Translations under genes and position numbers: made by a program
The notes under the pieces: generated by a model
The model's input: only the letters and a program-made list of their open reading frames with translations
What the model was told of the DNA's origin: nothing
The model's database searches: none
Shown here: one piece after another, positions 9,265 to 18,767 of the stretch
Numbering within the stretch: position 1 is the first letter of the stretch
Layout: each line of letters begins with the position of its first letter
Source of the DNA: Polyangium spumosum
GTDB lineage: Bacteria > Myxococcota_A > Polyangia > Polyangiales > Polyangiaceae
Direction of reading: 5' to 3'
Assembly: GCF_009649845.1 (NCBI RefSeq)
Contig: NZ_WJIE01000010.1
Location: 186,001 to 250,000, forward strand
DNA: 64,000 nt

Positions 9265-10395
9265 ATGCCCCGCCTGCCGTCTCTCCCGCTGCTCCTTCTG
9301 CTCGCGAGTTGCGCCGCCGCGCCGCTGCCTGCGGAACCTCCGCTGCTCGTGAACCCTCCGCCGCCCGTCGCCGCCGCGCCGCCGGCGGATCCTGCGCCCC
9401 CGCCTGCGCCGCCTCCGCCTCCGGAGACACCCCTCCCTCCGCTCGTCGCGCTCGACGCCCCGATCGCCTGCACCTTCGACGCGCCCCGATGGAGAGGCGC
9501 CACGGACATCGCCGAGCTCGCGCTTCGCCTCGGCGGCAAACCTTTTGTACGTATCACGGGCGGCGCGGCGCGGCTCTCGGTCCCCGTCGGGCCGGCTGGC
9601 GACACCGTTTTGCAGATTCAGGACGCGGGCTTCACCGTCCAGGGCCACCTCCCGGCCTCGGCCTCCTCGCTCGGCCCGAACGAACCTTTCGTCCTGAATG
9701 GTTTTGCCATTCCCACGATATTCGCCCGCCTCGCCTGGTCCGAGGGCAAGGACGCGTCGCTCGCCGTGACACACGCCGGATCCGACGATCTCGAGGTGCT
9801 CGATCCGCCGCTCCGCGCGACGCGGCCCTGCGCGGACGTGGGCCTCGACGGGCGCTCCTTTGTCGCGGACGAGGCCGTCCCAGGCGGGGGAGAATCGAAG
9901 AAGCAGGACGTCAAGGCCTTCTTGCCGGGCAGCCGCGTGGCGATCGCCGTCGAGCCGAAGGGAAAACCCGTCGCTCGGATCGCCGTGAAGGAAGCGACGC
10001 ACGTGACGGTATTCGAATCGCGGGGCGGCATGTCCCGCGTGTCCTTGCCGGTGGGCACGCTCGTCGTGTTCGGCTGGGTGAAGACGTCGGACCTGAAGCC
10101 GGCCGGTTCGCTCAGCGGATATGGCACCGGTAGCGGCAGGAGGGGCCTCCGGCCGCCCGAGGTCGTCGTGAAGGAGCGACTGCGCTGCGAGCACGACGTG
10201 CCGCTCGTGGCGGAGGTCGAGGGCGAGCGGCGGACGGTGGGGGCGATCGGGAAAACGACGCCCATCGAAGTGCTGGAGCGCGTGGGCGACGAGGCGCGCG
10301 TGCGGGTGTGGACGAAGGCGATCCACGCGGCGGCGGGCGCGCTCTTTCTGGTGAGGGCCTTCGATCTGCACGGGTGCGCGGCCGTCCAGGGCTGA
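9265..10395 (+). CDS. Lipoprotein of unknown function with Pro/Ala-rich linker
   Basis: The start at MPRLPSLPLLLLLASCAAA gives a clear lipoprotein signal (lipobox LLASC); the longer upstream frame overlaps the antiporter and is Arg-rich noise. A ~40-residue Pro/Ala linker follows, then a ~320-residue region with no domain I recognise. It includes repeated beta-strand-like stretches (VSLPVGTLVVFGWVKTSDLK) and two Cys near the C-terminus (LRCEHD, LHGCAA). The 17-bp gap suggests co-transcription with the antiporter. A periplasmic or outer-membrane location is inferred from the signal only. Confidence 0.75.
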   Translation: MPRLPSLPLLLLLASCAAAPLPAEPPLLVNPPPPVAAAPPADPAPPPAPPPPPETPLPPLVALDAPIACTFDAPRWRGATDIAELALRLGGKPFVRITGGAARLSVPVGPAGDTVLQIQDAGFTVQGHLPASASSLGPNEPFVLNGFAIPTIFARLAWSEGKDASLAVTHAGSDDLEVLDPPLRATRPCADVGLDGRSFVADEAVPGGGESKKQDVKAFLPGSRVAIAVEPKGKPVARIAVKEATHVTVFESRGGMSRVSLPVGTLVVFGWVKTSDLKPAGSLSGYGTGSGRRGLRPPEVVVKERLRCEHDVPLVAEVEGERRTVGAIGKTTPIEVLERVGDEARVRVWTKAIHAAAGALFLVRAFDLHGCAAVQG

Positions 10396-10487
10396 GCTAC
10401 GGCTCGCCTTCCCGAGAAGAGAGATCGCCTTGACGCGCCCGTGCTGCCGCCGTAGCAAGGTTTGTCCCTACACTCGGGAGGTCTCGT

Positions 10488-11081
10488 TTGAAAAAGATCG
10501 CCATCCGCGTCGGCATCGGCCTCGGCGCCGTGATCGTGGTGCTCCTGGTCCTGATCCTGCTCCAGCCCTCCACGTACCGCGTCGAGCGTCACGCCACCGT
10601 CGCGGCGCCCGTGGACGTCGTGTTCGACCAGGTCGAGGATTTTCGAAAATGGGGCCCGTGGTTGCCCTGGGCCAAGCTCGATCCGCAGATGAAGACGACC
10701 TTCGGCGGCACGCAAGGCGCGGTCGGCGCGACGTACGCGTGGGAGGGCAATGACGACGTCGGCTCGGGCCGGATGACCGTCACCGCCATCAAGCCGAACG
10801 AGCGCATCGACATCGAGCTCGCGTTCATCGAGCCCTTCGCGTCCAAGGCCGACAACGGGTTCACGGTCGAGGCCGCGGGCCAGGAGACGAAGATCACCTG
10901 GTTCATGGCCGGAACGAACGATTTCATGGGGAAGGCGTTTTGCCTTTTCATGGACATGGATGCGATGATCGGAAAGGACTTCGAGAAGGGCCTCGCCGAC
11001 CTGAAGAGGGTCGCGGAAGAGGCCGCGAAGGCGCCGAAGCCTGCGGACGCAGGCACGGTGAACGCCGCCGCGCCCCAGTGA
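10488..11081 (+). CDS. Membrane-anchored SRPBCC (START/polyketide cyclase-like) protein
   Basis: It starts with TTG 10488, five bases after GGAGGT. The 197-aa product has one N-terminal transmembrane helix (residues 7-26) followed by a SRPBCC fold: VERHATVAAPVDVVFDQVED is the typical first strand, and FRKWGPWLPWAKLDP is typical of the polyketide-cyclase/dehydrase subfamily. These domains bind hydrophobic ligands. The C-terminal tail (175-197) is Ala/Pro-rich. No enzymatic role can be assigned. It is monocistronic by spacing (92 bp upstream, 130 bp downstream). Confidence 0.85.
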   Translation: MKKIAIRVGIGLGAVIVVLLVLILLQPSTYRVERHATVAAPVDVVFDQVEDFRKWGPWLPWAKLDPQMKTTFGGTQGAVGATYAWEGNDDVGSGRMTVTAIKPNERIDIELAFIEPFASKADNGFTVEAAGQETKITWFMAGTNDFMGKAFCLFMDMDAMIGKDFEKGLADLKRVAEEAAKAPKPADAGTVNAAAPQ

Positions 11082-11211
11082 TCCCCGCCTGCGCCTCCCC
11101 GCCACGCTTGCGCTGATCCCCGACGGGCCCCAGATGCCGGTGTCGGTGGGGATCTCTCCCGAAGTGAGGCCGGGCTCGCTCGGCGGGGGGCCCGCCTGGG
11201 CGAGGTGCCTC

Positions 11212-12378
11212 ATGAGAGAGCGGGTCGGCCACGAGCTGCGCAAGTTCGTGAGTCCTGAGTTGATCTTCGGCGTCGACGCCCGCCTGAGCGCGGGCCGCGC
11301 TTGTCGGAACCTCGGCGCGCGGCGGGTCCTCGTGGTCACCGATGTCGGCGTCATGGCCGTCGGGTGGGCGGCCGACGTCATCACTTCCATCGAAGAGGCC
11401 GGCTTCGAATGCTCCATTTATTCGGACGTCTCGTGTAATCCACGCGCCGAGGAGGTCATGGCCGGGGCCGAGTTCTACCGGACCGAGGGCTGTGACGTCA
11501 TCGTCGCCGTCGGGGGCGGCAGCGTCATCGATTGCGCCAAGGGCATCGGCATCGTCAGCTCGAATCGACGGCACATCCTGGAGTTCGTCGGCGCCGACAG
11601 GGTCCCCGCGCCCATGCCCCCGCTCGTCTGCGTGCCGACCACGGGCGGCACCTCGGCGGATCTCTCGCAGTTCGCCATCTTCACCGATCTGCACGCCCGC
11701 ACCAAGGTCACCATCGTCAGCAAGGCCGTCGTGCCCGACGTCTCGCTCGTCGACCCGCGGACGCTCACGACCATGGATCCCTACCTGACGGCCTGCACCG
11801 GAATGGACGCCCTCGTCCACGCCATCGAGGCCTTCGCCTCGAACGCACACTCGCCGCTGACCGACGTGCACGCCCTCGAGGCCATCCGCCTCATCCGCAC
11901 GAGCCTCCCTGCCTGCATGCGGGACTCCGCGGACATCGAGGCGCGCACCGGGATGATGCTCGCGAGCCTGGAGGCGGGCCTCGCCTTCTCGAATGCAAGC
12001 CTCGGCGCCGTACACGCCATGGCGCACAGCCTCGGCGGCGCGCTCGATCTGCCGCACGGGGAGTGCAATTCGATCCTGCTCGCCCACGTGGTCGCCTTCA
12101 ATTTCCCGGCGGCGAGCGAGCGATATGATCGTATCGGCGAGGCCCTCGGGCTCGACTGGCGTGGCCTCGGCGTGAAGGAGAAGGCGGCCCGGCTCGTCGC
12201 CGCCGTCGACCACCTGCGCGCCGAGGTCGGCATTCACGCGACGCTCGGACAGCGCGGCGTCCGTCGCGTTGACATCCCCGATCTCACGCGCAAAGCGTTG
12301 CAGGACGTCTGCATCGTCACCAACCCTCGCCGGGCCAGCCAGCGCGACGTCGAGCTGGTGTATGAAGAAGCCCTCTGA
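11212..12378 (+). CDS. Iron-containing (group III) alcohol dehydrogenase
   Basis: The chosen ATG 11212 (MRERVGHELRKFVSPELIFG) gives 388 aa, normal for the family; the longer frame adds 26 residues with no fit. The NAD(P)-binding GGGS is at 101-104. The metal ligands expected for the family are present: D199 and H203 (MDALVHAIE), H268 (GAVHAMAHSLGG) and H282 (LPHGE). Fe-ADHs oxidise or reduce small alcohols, aldehydes or diols; the substrate is not readable. The end of the gene overlaps the start of the histidine kinase by 17 bp, implying translational coupling with a sensor kinase, an uncommon pairing. A distant relative lies at 15927-17234. Confidence 0.9.
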   Translation: MRERVGHELRKFVSPELIFGVDARLSAGRACRNLGARRVLVVTDVGVMAVGWAADVITSIEEAGFECSIYSDVSCNPRAEEVMAGAEFYRTEGCDVIVAVGGGSVIDCAKGIGIVSSNRRHILEFVGADRVPAPMPPLVCVPTTGGTSADLSQFAIFTDLHARTKVTIVSKAVVPDVSLVDPRTLTTMDPYLTACTGMDALVHAIEAFASNAHSPLTDVHALEAIRLIRTSLPACMRDSADIEARTGMMLASLEAGLAFSNASLGAVHAMAHSLGGALDLPHGECNSILLAHVVAFNFPAASERYDRIGEALGLDWRGLGVKEKAARLVAAVDHLRAEVGIHATLGQRGVRRVDIPDLTRKALQDVCIVTNPRRASQRDVELVYEEAL

Positions 12379-13771
12379 TCCACCGGACGCGGCCGAGCCC
12401 TCCGACGAGCTGCGCGCGAAAATCATGGGCCTCGGCGAGCGCTCGGCCCGGAAGAGTTACTGGCCCGAGCTGCGCGTCCGCCTCGAGGAGCTCGAGCGCG
12501 CCCAGCGCGCCCTGCAGTTCCTCGCCGACGCGGGGGCCGCCGTGTCGAGCTCGCTCGATCTCGAGACCACGCTCGCGAACCTCGAGAAGGTCGCGCTGCC
12601 GGAGCTCGGGGATGTCTGCGTGGTGTACCAGCGGGGGCACTCCGGCGCGATCCGCAGGCTCGCCGTCAAACACGCGGGCGCGCGGGGGGAGGCCGCCGCG
12701 CGCGGGCTCGCCGAGCACGCCGAGCAGGGCGGCCACGTCGCGCACGTCGTCACGCGGGTCCTTTCGCGCGGGCAAGGGGAGCTCCTTTCGGACGGCGAAG
12801 GGCTGCGCGAGCTCGGCCTCGTGTCGCTCCTCTGCGTGCCTTACGACGCGGGGCCGCGCACCGCCGGCGCGTTGCTCTTCGCCGCGGCCGTGGGCTCGCG
12901 GCGGCGTCATGACGCGCTCGATCTCGAGGTCGCGCGCCAGCTCGCCGAGCGCGTGGCGATGGCCCTCGAGCACGCCCGGCTCTACAACGAGGCCCAGGAG
13001 GCGAGCCGGCTCAAGGACGATTTCCTGGCGATCGTCTCGCACGAGCTCTGCACGCCGCTCACGGCCATCCTGGGGTGGTCGAACCGGCTCGCGTCGGGCC
13101 GGCTCGGAGAGATGTCCATCCCGCGGGCCGCGTCCTCCATCGAGCGGAATGCGCGCGCGCTCGGCGCGATCATCGACAACCTGCTCGACGTCTCGCGCAT
13201 GGCCGCCAACCAGCTCGACGTGGTGCTCGCGCCGATGGCGCTCCCGCCCGTCGTCCAGGCCGCCGCGGACGCGGCGAGGCCGGCCGCCCTGGCGAAGCAG
13301 CTCGATTTCGAGGTGTCGATCACGCGGAGCCTGCCGCCGATCCTGGGGCACGCGTGGAGGTTGTCGCAGGTCGTGACGAACCTGCTCGGCAACGCCATCA
13401 AGTTCACCCCGCCGGGCGGGCGGGTCGAGCTCGTCCTCACGCGGGGCGAGGAGGGGGCCGAGCTGCTCGTGCGGGACACGGGCTGCGGCATCCGGCCCGA
13501 TTTTTTGCCCCACATCTTCGAGCGGTTCCGCCAGACGCAGGGCGTCGTCGACCGCGGGCGCGCCGGGCTCGGCCTGGGGCTCGCGATCGTGCGCCACATC
13601 GTCGAGCTGCACGACGGCGAGGTGCACGCGTCGAGCCCCGGCGAGGGCCTCGGCGCATGTTTTCGGGTGGTTTTACCTTATGCCCGGAGCGAGGCGCTCA
13701 CCGGCCGTTGTGGCGTGACGTGTCACGAATGCCTGGCGTGTCCGGCGGCGGCGGCCGAGGCCGAGGACTAG
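12362..13771 (+). CDS. GAF-domain sensor histidine kinase with C-terminal four-Cys tail
   Basis: The 469-aa product starts inside the end of the alcohol dehydrogenase gene. A GAF domain (~45-205) with no membrane segment is followed by a HisKA domain with phospho-acceptor H227 in VSHELCTPLTAILGW; residue 230 is Cys where most kinases have Arg. The HATPase domain shows the N-box (N340/N344), DTGCGI at 372-377, the F-box FERFRQT and GLGLGLAIV at 402-410. After the fold ends, a tail carries C450, C454, C457 and C460 (CGVTCHECLAC), a possible metal, Fe-S or redox site. There is no receiver domain and no response regulator next to it. The stop shares the palindrome CTAG with the convergent gene. 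Confidence 0.9.
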   Translation: MKKPSDPPDAAEPSDELRAKIMGLGERSARKSYWPELRVRLEELERAQRALQFLADAGAAVSSSLDLETTLANLEKVALPELGDVCVVYQRGHSGAIRRLAVKHAGARGEAAARGLAEHAEQGGHVAHVVTRVLSRGQGELLSDGEGLRELGLVSLLCVPYDAGPRTAGALLFAAAVGSRRRHDALDLEVARQLAERVAMALEHARLYNEAQEASRLKDDFLAIVSHELCTPLTAILGWSNRLASGRLGEMSIPRAASSIERNARALGAIIDNLLDVSRMAANQLDVVLAPMALPPVVQAAADAARPAALAKQLDFEVSITRSLPPILGHAWRLSQVVTNLLGNAIKFTPPGGRVELVLTRGEEGAELLVRDTGCGIRPDFLPHIFERFRQTQGVVDRGRAGLGLGLAIVRHIVELHDGEVHASSPGEGLGACFRVVLPYARSEALTGRCGVTCHECLACPAAAAEAED

Positions 13772-15288
13772 CGGCTGGTGTTGCGGGACGATCGGCGGCG
13801 CAGGGCGACGGCGAGCGAGAGCAGGCCCGCGGCGAACGCGAGGTCGCCGCCGCTGTCACGTGATCCCGGGACGCTGCACGCGCAGCTCCCCTCTGCGATC
13901 GGATCGTCCGCGCATTGCCCGTCCGGGCAGGGGTTCGTGGGGGTGCAGGTGCTCGGCACGCCGGAGCAGGCGAACCCCTCCTCGACCACACACGTGCTGG
14001 AGCAGCCATCTTCGCTCGTGGCATTGCCGTCGTCGCAGCCCTCGACGCCGGCGAGGATGCCGTCGCCGCACGCGCCGGCCTCGCAGACCGAGGGTGCTCC
14101 GCCGCAGGTCCAGCCGCCTTCGACGACACACATCGCGTGGCAGCCGTCGCCGCTCGTGGTGTTACCGTCATCACACGCCTCGTTCGCCGCGACGATACCG
14201 TCGCCGCACAGCGAGGCGCAGGAGACGCCGTTACCTTCGAACCCCGCGTTGCAGGTGCAGGTGAACGAGCCGGGCGTGTTCGTGCACGTGGCGTCCTCGT
14301 CGCAATCGTCCGTGCCTTGCGTGCATTCGTCGATGTCCGCGCACGTGACGCCGTCGCCCTCGTAGCCCGGGTTGCAGGTGCACGTGAACGAGCCGGGCGT
14401 GTTCTCGCATCGCGCGTCATCGTGGCAGTTGGCGAGCTCGAGGCTGCATTCGTCGAGGTCCACGCACGGCATGCCGGACACCTCGCACGTGTATCCGGGC
14501 TCGAGCTCGCACGTGATCGAGCAGCCGTCGCCGGGGGTCGTGTTGCCGTCGTCGCAGGCCTCGCCCATCTCCAGCACGCCATTGCCGCAGACCACGAGGG
14601 GTTCGCATCCGGGCGCGTCGCTCGGCGCGTACGAGCACGTGGGCGCGTTGCACGTGTCGGTCGTGCACGGATTGCCGTCATTGCAGTCGGCGTTGGTCAC
14701 GCACTGCGCCGCCCCGCTGGGCACGCCGGCCATGGTCAGGTCGAACTCGCAAGATCCGGTCGCGATGTTGCCGCCGACGCGCACCCTCTGTGTCGTCGCG
14801 CCGAGCGGCAACCCGAACCGGCTGAGATCAACCGGGACCAGGGCGAGCGTGTTGCCGCCGCAACCCGTCCCCGCCCCGAGCGGCGTCTGCTCGTTGACCG
14901 CCCACGTGTCGTAGTTCGTCCATACGCCCGGCGCGCTCTCGACGGCGATCGACGCCGCGTCGATGGAGAAACGCGAGTCGAACACGACGAGGTCGACGCC
15001 CGGGCCGTTCGTGATGAAGGTGTTGCCGAAGAACAGCTCCACGTAGGTGCCGGGAGCGCACTGGAGGTTCGCCGCGCAGACCGAGGGCGAGTGGCCCACG
15101 ACATTCTGGGCGCAGTCCCCGTTCGGGTACGGGTAACAGGATCCGGCATCTCCGACCGCCGAGGCCGACGTGACCCAGCTATTCGCGTCGAAGGTGTACG
15201 GCCCGTACGTCTGCGCCTGCGCCACGCGCGGCGCGCCGAGCGCGACGAGGGTTGCGACGACGAGGCCCGATCGAAGAGGGAAGCGCAT
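13768..15288 (-). CDS. Secreted Cys-rich surface protein with EGF-like and DUF4215-type repeats and MYXO-CTERM-like tail
   Basis: The 506-aa product has a signal peptide (ends APRVAQAQ) and AAGGAG before ATG 15288. The N-terminal ~180 residues are a beta-rich domain (FGNTFITNGPGVDLVVFDSR). Then come Cys-rich modules: a DUF4215-type repeat (CGNGVLEMGEACDDGNTTPG), two calcium-binding EGF-like domains (DECSLELANC..., DECTQGTDDC...) and two or three more DUF4215-type repeats (CGDGIVAANEACDDGNTTSG). The C-terminus has a CAC motif, then a hydrophobic stretch (LAFAAGLLSLAVAL) and RRRSSR, as in the MYXO-CTERM sorting signal. It is probably displayed on the outer surface for adhesion or Ca2+-dependent contact; this is inference. 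Confidence 0.88.
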   Translation of the reverse strand: MRFPLRSGLVVATLVALGAPRVAQAQTYGPYTFDANSWVTSASAVGDAGSCYPYPNGDCAQNVVGHSPSVCAANLQCAPGTYVELFFGNTFITNGPGVDLVVFDSRFSIDAASIAVESAPGVWTNYDTWAVNEQTPLGAGTGCGGNTLALVPVDLSRFGLPLGATTQRVRVGGNIATGSCEFDLTMAGVPSGAAQCVTNADCNDGNPCTTDTCNAPTCSYAPSDAPGCEPLVVCGNGVLEMGEACDDGNTTPGDGCSITCELEPGYTCEVSGMPCVDLDECSLELANCHDDARCENTPGSFTCTCNPGYEGDGVTCADIDECTQGTDDCDEDATCTNTPGSFTCTCNAGFEGNGVSCASLCGDGIVAANEACDDGNTTSGDGCHAMCVVEGGWTCGGAPSVCEAGACGDGILAGVEGCDDGNATSEDGCSSTCVVEEGFACSGVPSTCTPTNPCPDGQCADDPIAEGSCACSVPGSRDSGGDLAFAAGLLSLAVALRRRSSRNTSR

Positions 15289-15369
15289 GGGACTCCTTTT
15301 GCGGCCGAGGTTATCAGCCTGGAGTCCGCGACGGCGAAAAAAAGCGGGAGAGACGAAAAGGAGGGGAGG

Positions 15370-15855
15370 CTAAAGCGCCTTCGGCGCCAGCGTGCGGCAC
15401 AACTTCGCGACCGAGTCCCTGTCCTCGGCCTTCGCTGCCTTGATGTTGCAATGCAGCCAGCTCTCCTTGCTGATCGGATAGGCGTATTCGGCCACGAAGA
15501 AGCTCTGGACGCTGGTCTTGTACGAGCCCTCGCGCGCGGCGGAGCCGTCGGGGTTCTTCTCGTCCTTGTCGACCTTCACGTCGCTCGAGCCGGGGGGCGC
15601 GAGGTCGCCCATCGGGCCCACGGGCGTCATGGAGATGAGCATCCCGTCGAGCTTCGCGTTTTTGCCCTTCTCGACGATCCAGAACCCGGACGCCTTCGCG
15701 TCGACGATCTCCATGTTCGCCGGGATCGCGACCTCACACTTCGCCTCGGGCACCTTCACCCGCACGAGCTCCGCGGAGCCCTCCCCCTTGTTGCAGCCCA
15801 CGAGGGCGAGGGCCACGACGAACAACGACCCGATGGCATACCTGGATGTCTTCAT
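15370..15855 (-). CDS. Small lipoprotein of unknown function
   Basis: The 161-aa product starts MKTSRYAIGSLFVVALALVGC (lipidated Cys21), preceded by GGAGG eight bases before the ATG. The mature part is charged and contains three more Cys (40, 136 and 153). Its layout suggests a compact periplasmic alpha/beta domain, but I do not recognise a family. It is flanked by the EGF-like surface protein (81 bp) and the transhydrogenase (71 bp), all on the same strand. Confidence 0.8.
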   Translation of the reverse strand: MKTSRYAIGSLFVVALALVGCNKGEGSAELVRVKVPEAKCEVAIPANMEIVDAKASGFWIVEKGKNAKLDGMLISMTPVGPMGDLAPPGSSDVKVDKDEKNPDGSAAREGSYKTSVQSFFVAEYAYPISKESWLHCNIKAAKAEDRDSVAKLCRTLAPKAL

Positions 15856-15926
15856 GAGGCGGCCTCCTACCAGACACCGAGATGCAAGGAAACAGGAATT
15901 TTGTAGGCGTCCTCGACCCGCGCCCC

Positions 15927-17234
15927 TCACCAATAGGTAAACGCCCCCCGAAACAGCGCCCGCAGCCCCTCCTCGTCGACCCCACACGGCGCGTTTGCCA
16001 CGAGCCGCGCCTGCACGATCGTCCCCGCCGCCAGCGCCTCCACGTCCGCCTCGCCGTATCCCACCCCGGCGAGGCCATTCGGCACGCCCGCCGCGCGCAT
16101 CATCCCCGATAGATGCGTCGCCAGCACCTCGCCGGCGTCCTCCGGCCCGGCGCCTCGTGTCTCCGCGCCGAGCATCGCCGCCGCTTCGAGGTGCCGCGAT
16201 GGGTTCGTCTTCGCGAGCGCTCGGAACACCGAGGGCGCATTCACCACCACCGAGACCCCGTGCGGCACGAGCGGCTCGCCCTCGGGATACCCCGGCATCG
16301 TGAAGGAACGGCAGAGCCCCGAGACCGCGTACGACATCGCGTGTGGCAGGTGCACGCCCGCATTGCCAAACGCGATCCCCGCGAGCGTCGCCGCCCATGC
16401 CATTGCTTCGAGCGCCTCCTCGTCCTCCGCGTCCGCCACCGCGCGCAGCAGATACCGGCCCGCGAGATCCAGCGCGCTCTTGCAGCCCATGTCGCTCCAC
16501 GGGTTCGCCCCCTGGCTCATCGGCCGCTGGTTCGCCGCGCTCGCCCGCGGCCGCGTCGAGAACGGCCGCGCCGTGTACGACTCGAGCGCGTGGCTCACGA
16601 CGTCGAAGCCGCTCGCCGCGACCACGCTCCTCGGCATCGTCCGCGTGGCCGAAGGGTCGACGAGGGCCCGCGTCGGCCGGAGCCTGCGCGAGGCGATGCC
16701 CGTCTTGGCCTTGCGGCGCGTGTCGTCGAAGACCGCGATCCCCGTGCACTCCGCGCCCGTGCCCGTCGTCGTCGGGCAGGCGACGTGCGGGGGCAAGGGG
16801 CCCGGCACCTCGCGCCCCTCGCCGATCGGTCGATTGACGTACGCATCAAAATCGGCCGGATACGTGGCGTAGAGCAGCGCCGCCTTGCACGTGTCGATGA
16901 CCGACCCGCCGCCCACCGACACATACCCGTCGAACCGGCCCTCCGCGGCGAACCGCGCCGCCTCCACGAAGGAACGATCCGTCGGCTCGATGTGCACCTC
17001 GTCGTACACGACGACGTCAATGCCTGCGCGTTCGAGCGAGCGGCGCGCCTCGTCCACGGGCGGGAGTTTTCCGATCCGCGCGTCCGTGAAGAGGGCGACC
17101 CTCCGCAGGCCGAGCGAAGTGGCCTCCGCGCCGACCTCGGCGAGCGCGCCCGGGCCGAACGTGACGGCCGAGGCGTCCATCGAGAACGCCGCGTCGCCGC
17201 CCTCGATCAGCGCGTAGCCGAGGCAATATCCCAT
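15927..17234 (-). CDS. Hydroxyacid-oxoacid transhydrogenase-like iron alcohol dehydrogenase
   Basis: This 435-aa iron-ADH-superfamily protein most resembles the ADHFE1/HOT branch: [20 protein letters not shown], then [12 protein letters not shown] and [18 protein letters not shown] are signatures of that group. Metal-ligand positions are visible as FDVVSHALE (D, H), GVHLPHAMS (H) and LVPHGVS (H). HOT couples oxidation of a hydroxyacid such as gamma-hydroxybutyrate to reduction of 2-oxoglutarate without free NAD. Four bases separate it from the upstream epimerase gene, so the two are probably one transcript. The segment [20 protein letters not shown] follows the D-x3-H helix, also as in HOT. 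Confidence 0.85.
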   Translation of the reverse strand: MGYCLGYALIEGGDAAFSMDASAVTFGPGALAEVGAEATSLGLRRVALFTDARIGKLPPVDEARRSLERAGIDVVVYDEVHIEPTDRSFVEAARFAAEGRFDGYVSVGGGSVIDTCKAALLYATYPADFDAYVNRPIGEGREVPGPLPPHVACPTTTGTGAECTGIAVFDDTRRKAKTGIASRRLRPTRALVDPSATRTMPRSVVAASGFDVVSHALESYTARPFSTRPRASAANQRPMSQGANPWSDMGCKSALDLAGRYLLRAVADAEDEEALEAMAWAATLAGIAFGNAGVHLPHAMSYAVSGLCRSFTMPGYPEGEPLVPHGVSVVVNAPSVFRALAKTNPSRHLEAAAMLGAETRGAGPEDAGEVLATHLSGMMRAAGVPNGLAGVGYGEADVEALAAGTIVQARLVANAPCGVDEEGLRALFRGAFTYW

Positions 17235-17238
17235 CGCT

Positions 17239-18255
17239 TCAGACCCACTTCTCGCGCCGGTACCATTCGAGCGCGAGGCGCACGCCCTCGCCGAGCCGCA
17301 CCTTCGAGCTCCAGCCGACGGCCTCGCGCAGCGCGTCGCTCTTGCACGTCCACGCCTCCTGCGCGCCCATCTTGGCCTTCTGCCGGTTGAACAGGCGTGG
17401 CTTCTTGTCGAAGCGCGTCGCGATCTCGCCGCCGAACGCCGCCACGTCGACGAGCATCTCCGGCAGATCCACGGTGAGCACGCGCCGGCCGCTGGCCTCG
17501 ACGATCGCGCCCTGGAACCGCTCCCAGGTCATGGGGTCGTTGTCGCAGACGAAAAACGCGCGGCCCTTCGCGCCCTCGTGTGTGGCCGAGGCGAGCGTCG
17601 CCGCGACGAAATCGTCGACGTAGATGCCCGAGAACCAGCGCTTCTTGTTGCCGAAGAACACGTTCCGGCCGCGCTCGACCTCGCGGAACAGGTTGAAGTA
17701 GTCGACGTCCCCCGGGCCGTACACGCCGCCGGGGCGCAGGATCGTCCAGGGGATCACGTCGCCGGCGCGCTCGACGACGCGCTCGGCTTCGAGCTTGCTT
17801 TGCCCGTAGAACTCGATGGGGCGCGGCGCGTCGGTCTCGACGTGCGGGCGCGTGGCGCTCGAAGGGCCGTAACTCGCGAGGGAGCTGACGAGCACGAAGC
17901 GGCGCACCTCGGGGTGCTTCTTGCGCAGCGCCTCGAGCAGGTTCTCGGTGGGCATCACGTTCGCGCGGCGGAAGTCGTCGTACGCGACGCCCTTCGTCGC
18001 GCCCGCGACGTGCAGCACGTAGTCGGGCTTCTCCTCTTCGATCAAGCGCTCGAGGCCGGCGCGGTCGTCGTACTCGACCTCGACCGATCGGCCCCGCTTC
18101 GCGGGCGGCGAGCCGCGGCGCCGGAGCGAAACGACGTCGACGCCACGATCGACGAGGGCACTTTGCAAGCGCCCGCCGATGAAGCCACTCGCGCCGGTGA
18201 GAAGGACCTTTCCCGCTGCAATTCCGTGCTCTTCCACGTCGCCGCTTTGCCTCAA
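17239..18255 (-). CDS. NAD(P)-dependent epimerase/dehydratase (extended SDR)
   Basis: The N-terminus has the Rossmann motif [13 protein letters not shown], and the active-site YGQSKLEAE (YxxxK) follows a [10 protein letters not shown] strand, the normal order for an extended SDR. At ~338 aa it resembles nucleotide-sugar epimerases, 3-beta-HSD-like and dihydroflavonol-reductase-like members; the substrate is unknown. The annotated start is TTG 18255; GTG 18237 is an equally good alternative that keeps the Rossmann fold. It is the first gene of a probable two-gene unit with the transhydrogenase. The 43-bp tandem array lies directly upstream, beginning about 56 bp before the start codon. Confidence 0.88.
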   Translation of the reverse strand: MRQSGDVEEHGIAAGKVLLTGASGFIGGRLQSALVDRGVDVVSLRRRGSPPAKRGRSVEVEYDDRAGLERLIEEEKPDYVLHVAGATKGVAYDDFRRANVMPTENLLEALRKKHPEVRRFVLVSSLASYGPSSATRPHVETDAPRPIEFYGQSKLEAERVVERAGDVIPWTILRPGGVYGPGDVDYFNLFREVERGRNVFFGNKKRWFSGIYVDDFVAATLASATHEGAKGRAFFVCDNDPMTWERFQGAIVEASGRRVLTVDLPEMLVDVAAFGGEIATRFDKKPRLFNRQKAKMGAQEAWTCKSDALREAVGWSSKVRLGEGVRLALEWYRREKWV

Positions 18256-18310
18256 CCGGGGCGGGGCGGCAAGAGCTCATCCGAGGGGGCGAGCCGTCAT
18301 GGGGGTGTCG

Positions 18311-18757
18311 AGGCTCGATGCAGGTGGTGGGTCGAGCCTGAGGGAGGGTCGTTCAACGAGATGGATGTCGTCGATCGAGCCGGGTGGAAGGTCGATCAAC
18401 GAGATGGATGTCGTCGATCGAGCCGGGTGGAGGGTCGATCGACGAGATGGATGTCGTCGATCGAGCCGGGTGGAGGGTCGATCAACGAGATGGATGTCGT
18501 CGATCGAGCCTGGCAGAGGCTCGATCGACGCGATGGATGTCGTTGTTCGAGCCTTCGGGAAGCTCGATCGACGCGATGGATGTCGTCGATCGAGCCTTCG
18601 GGAGGCTCGATCGGCTCGATGGATGTCGTTGATCGAACCTGGCAGAGGCTCGATCGACGCGATGGATGTCGTTGAACGACCCTTTTGGAGGCTCAGGCGA
18701 CTCGATGGATGTCGTTGAACGACCCTGATGGAGGCTCAGGCGGCTCGATGCAGGTCG
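18311..18757. repeat. Tandem array 1: eleven phases of a 43-bp repeat with a TCGATCGA dyad
   Basis: The ATGGATGTC word (ATGCAGG in the outermost copies) recurs at 18318, 18361, 18404, 18447, 18490, 18533, 18576, 18619, 18662, 18705 and 18748, exactly 43 bp apart. Each unit holds two related halves around GGTCGATCGA and GTCGATCGAG, about 21-22 bp apart. The outer copies replace the core by another dyad (GTCGTTGAACGAC at 18668-18680 and 18711-18723). Because 43 is not divisible by 3, frames merely cycle; long open frames here are by-products. There are no spacers, so it is not CRISPR. It fills the gap upstream of the epimerase and downstream of the GST gene. Confidence 0.93.
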
Positions 18758-18767
18758 TTTCGACGTC

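Noticed and set aside
18179-18718. Long open frames through array 1 encoding repeated MDVVDRA/RWMSSIEPGG peptides in three frames
   Set aside because: The period of 43 is not a multiple of 3, so the same DNA is read in all frames in turn; no ribosome site or conserved start, and all three plus frames are equally open.
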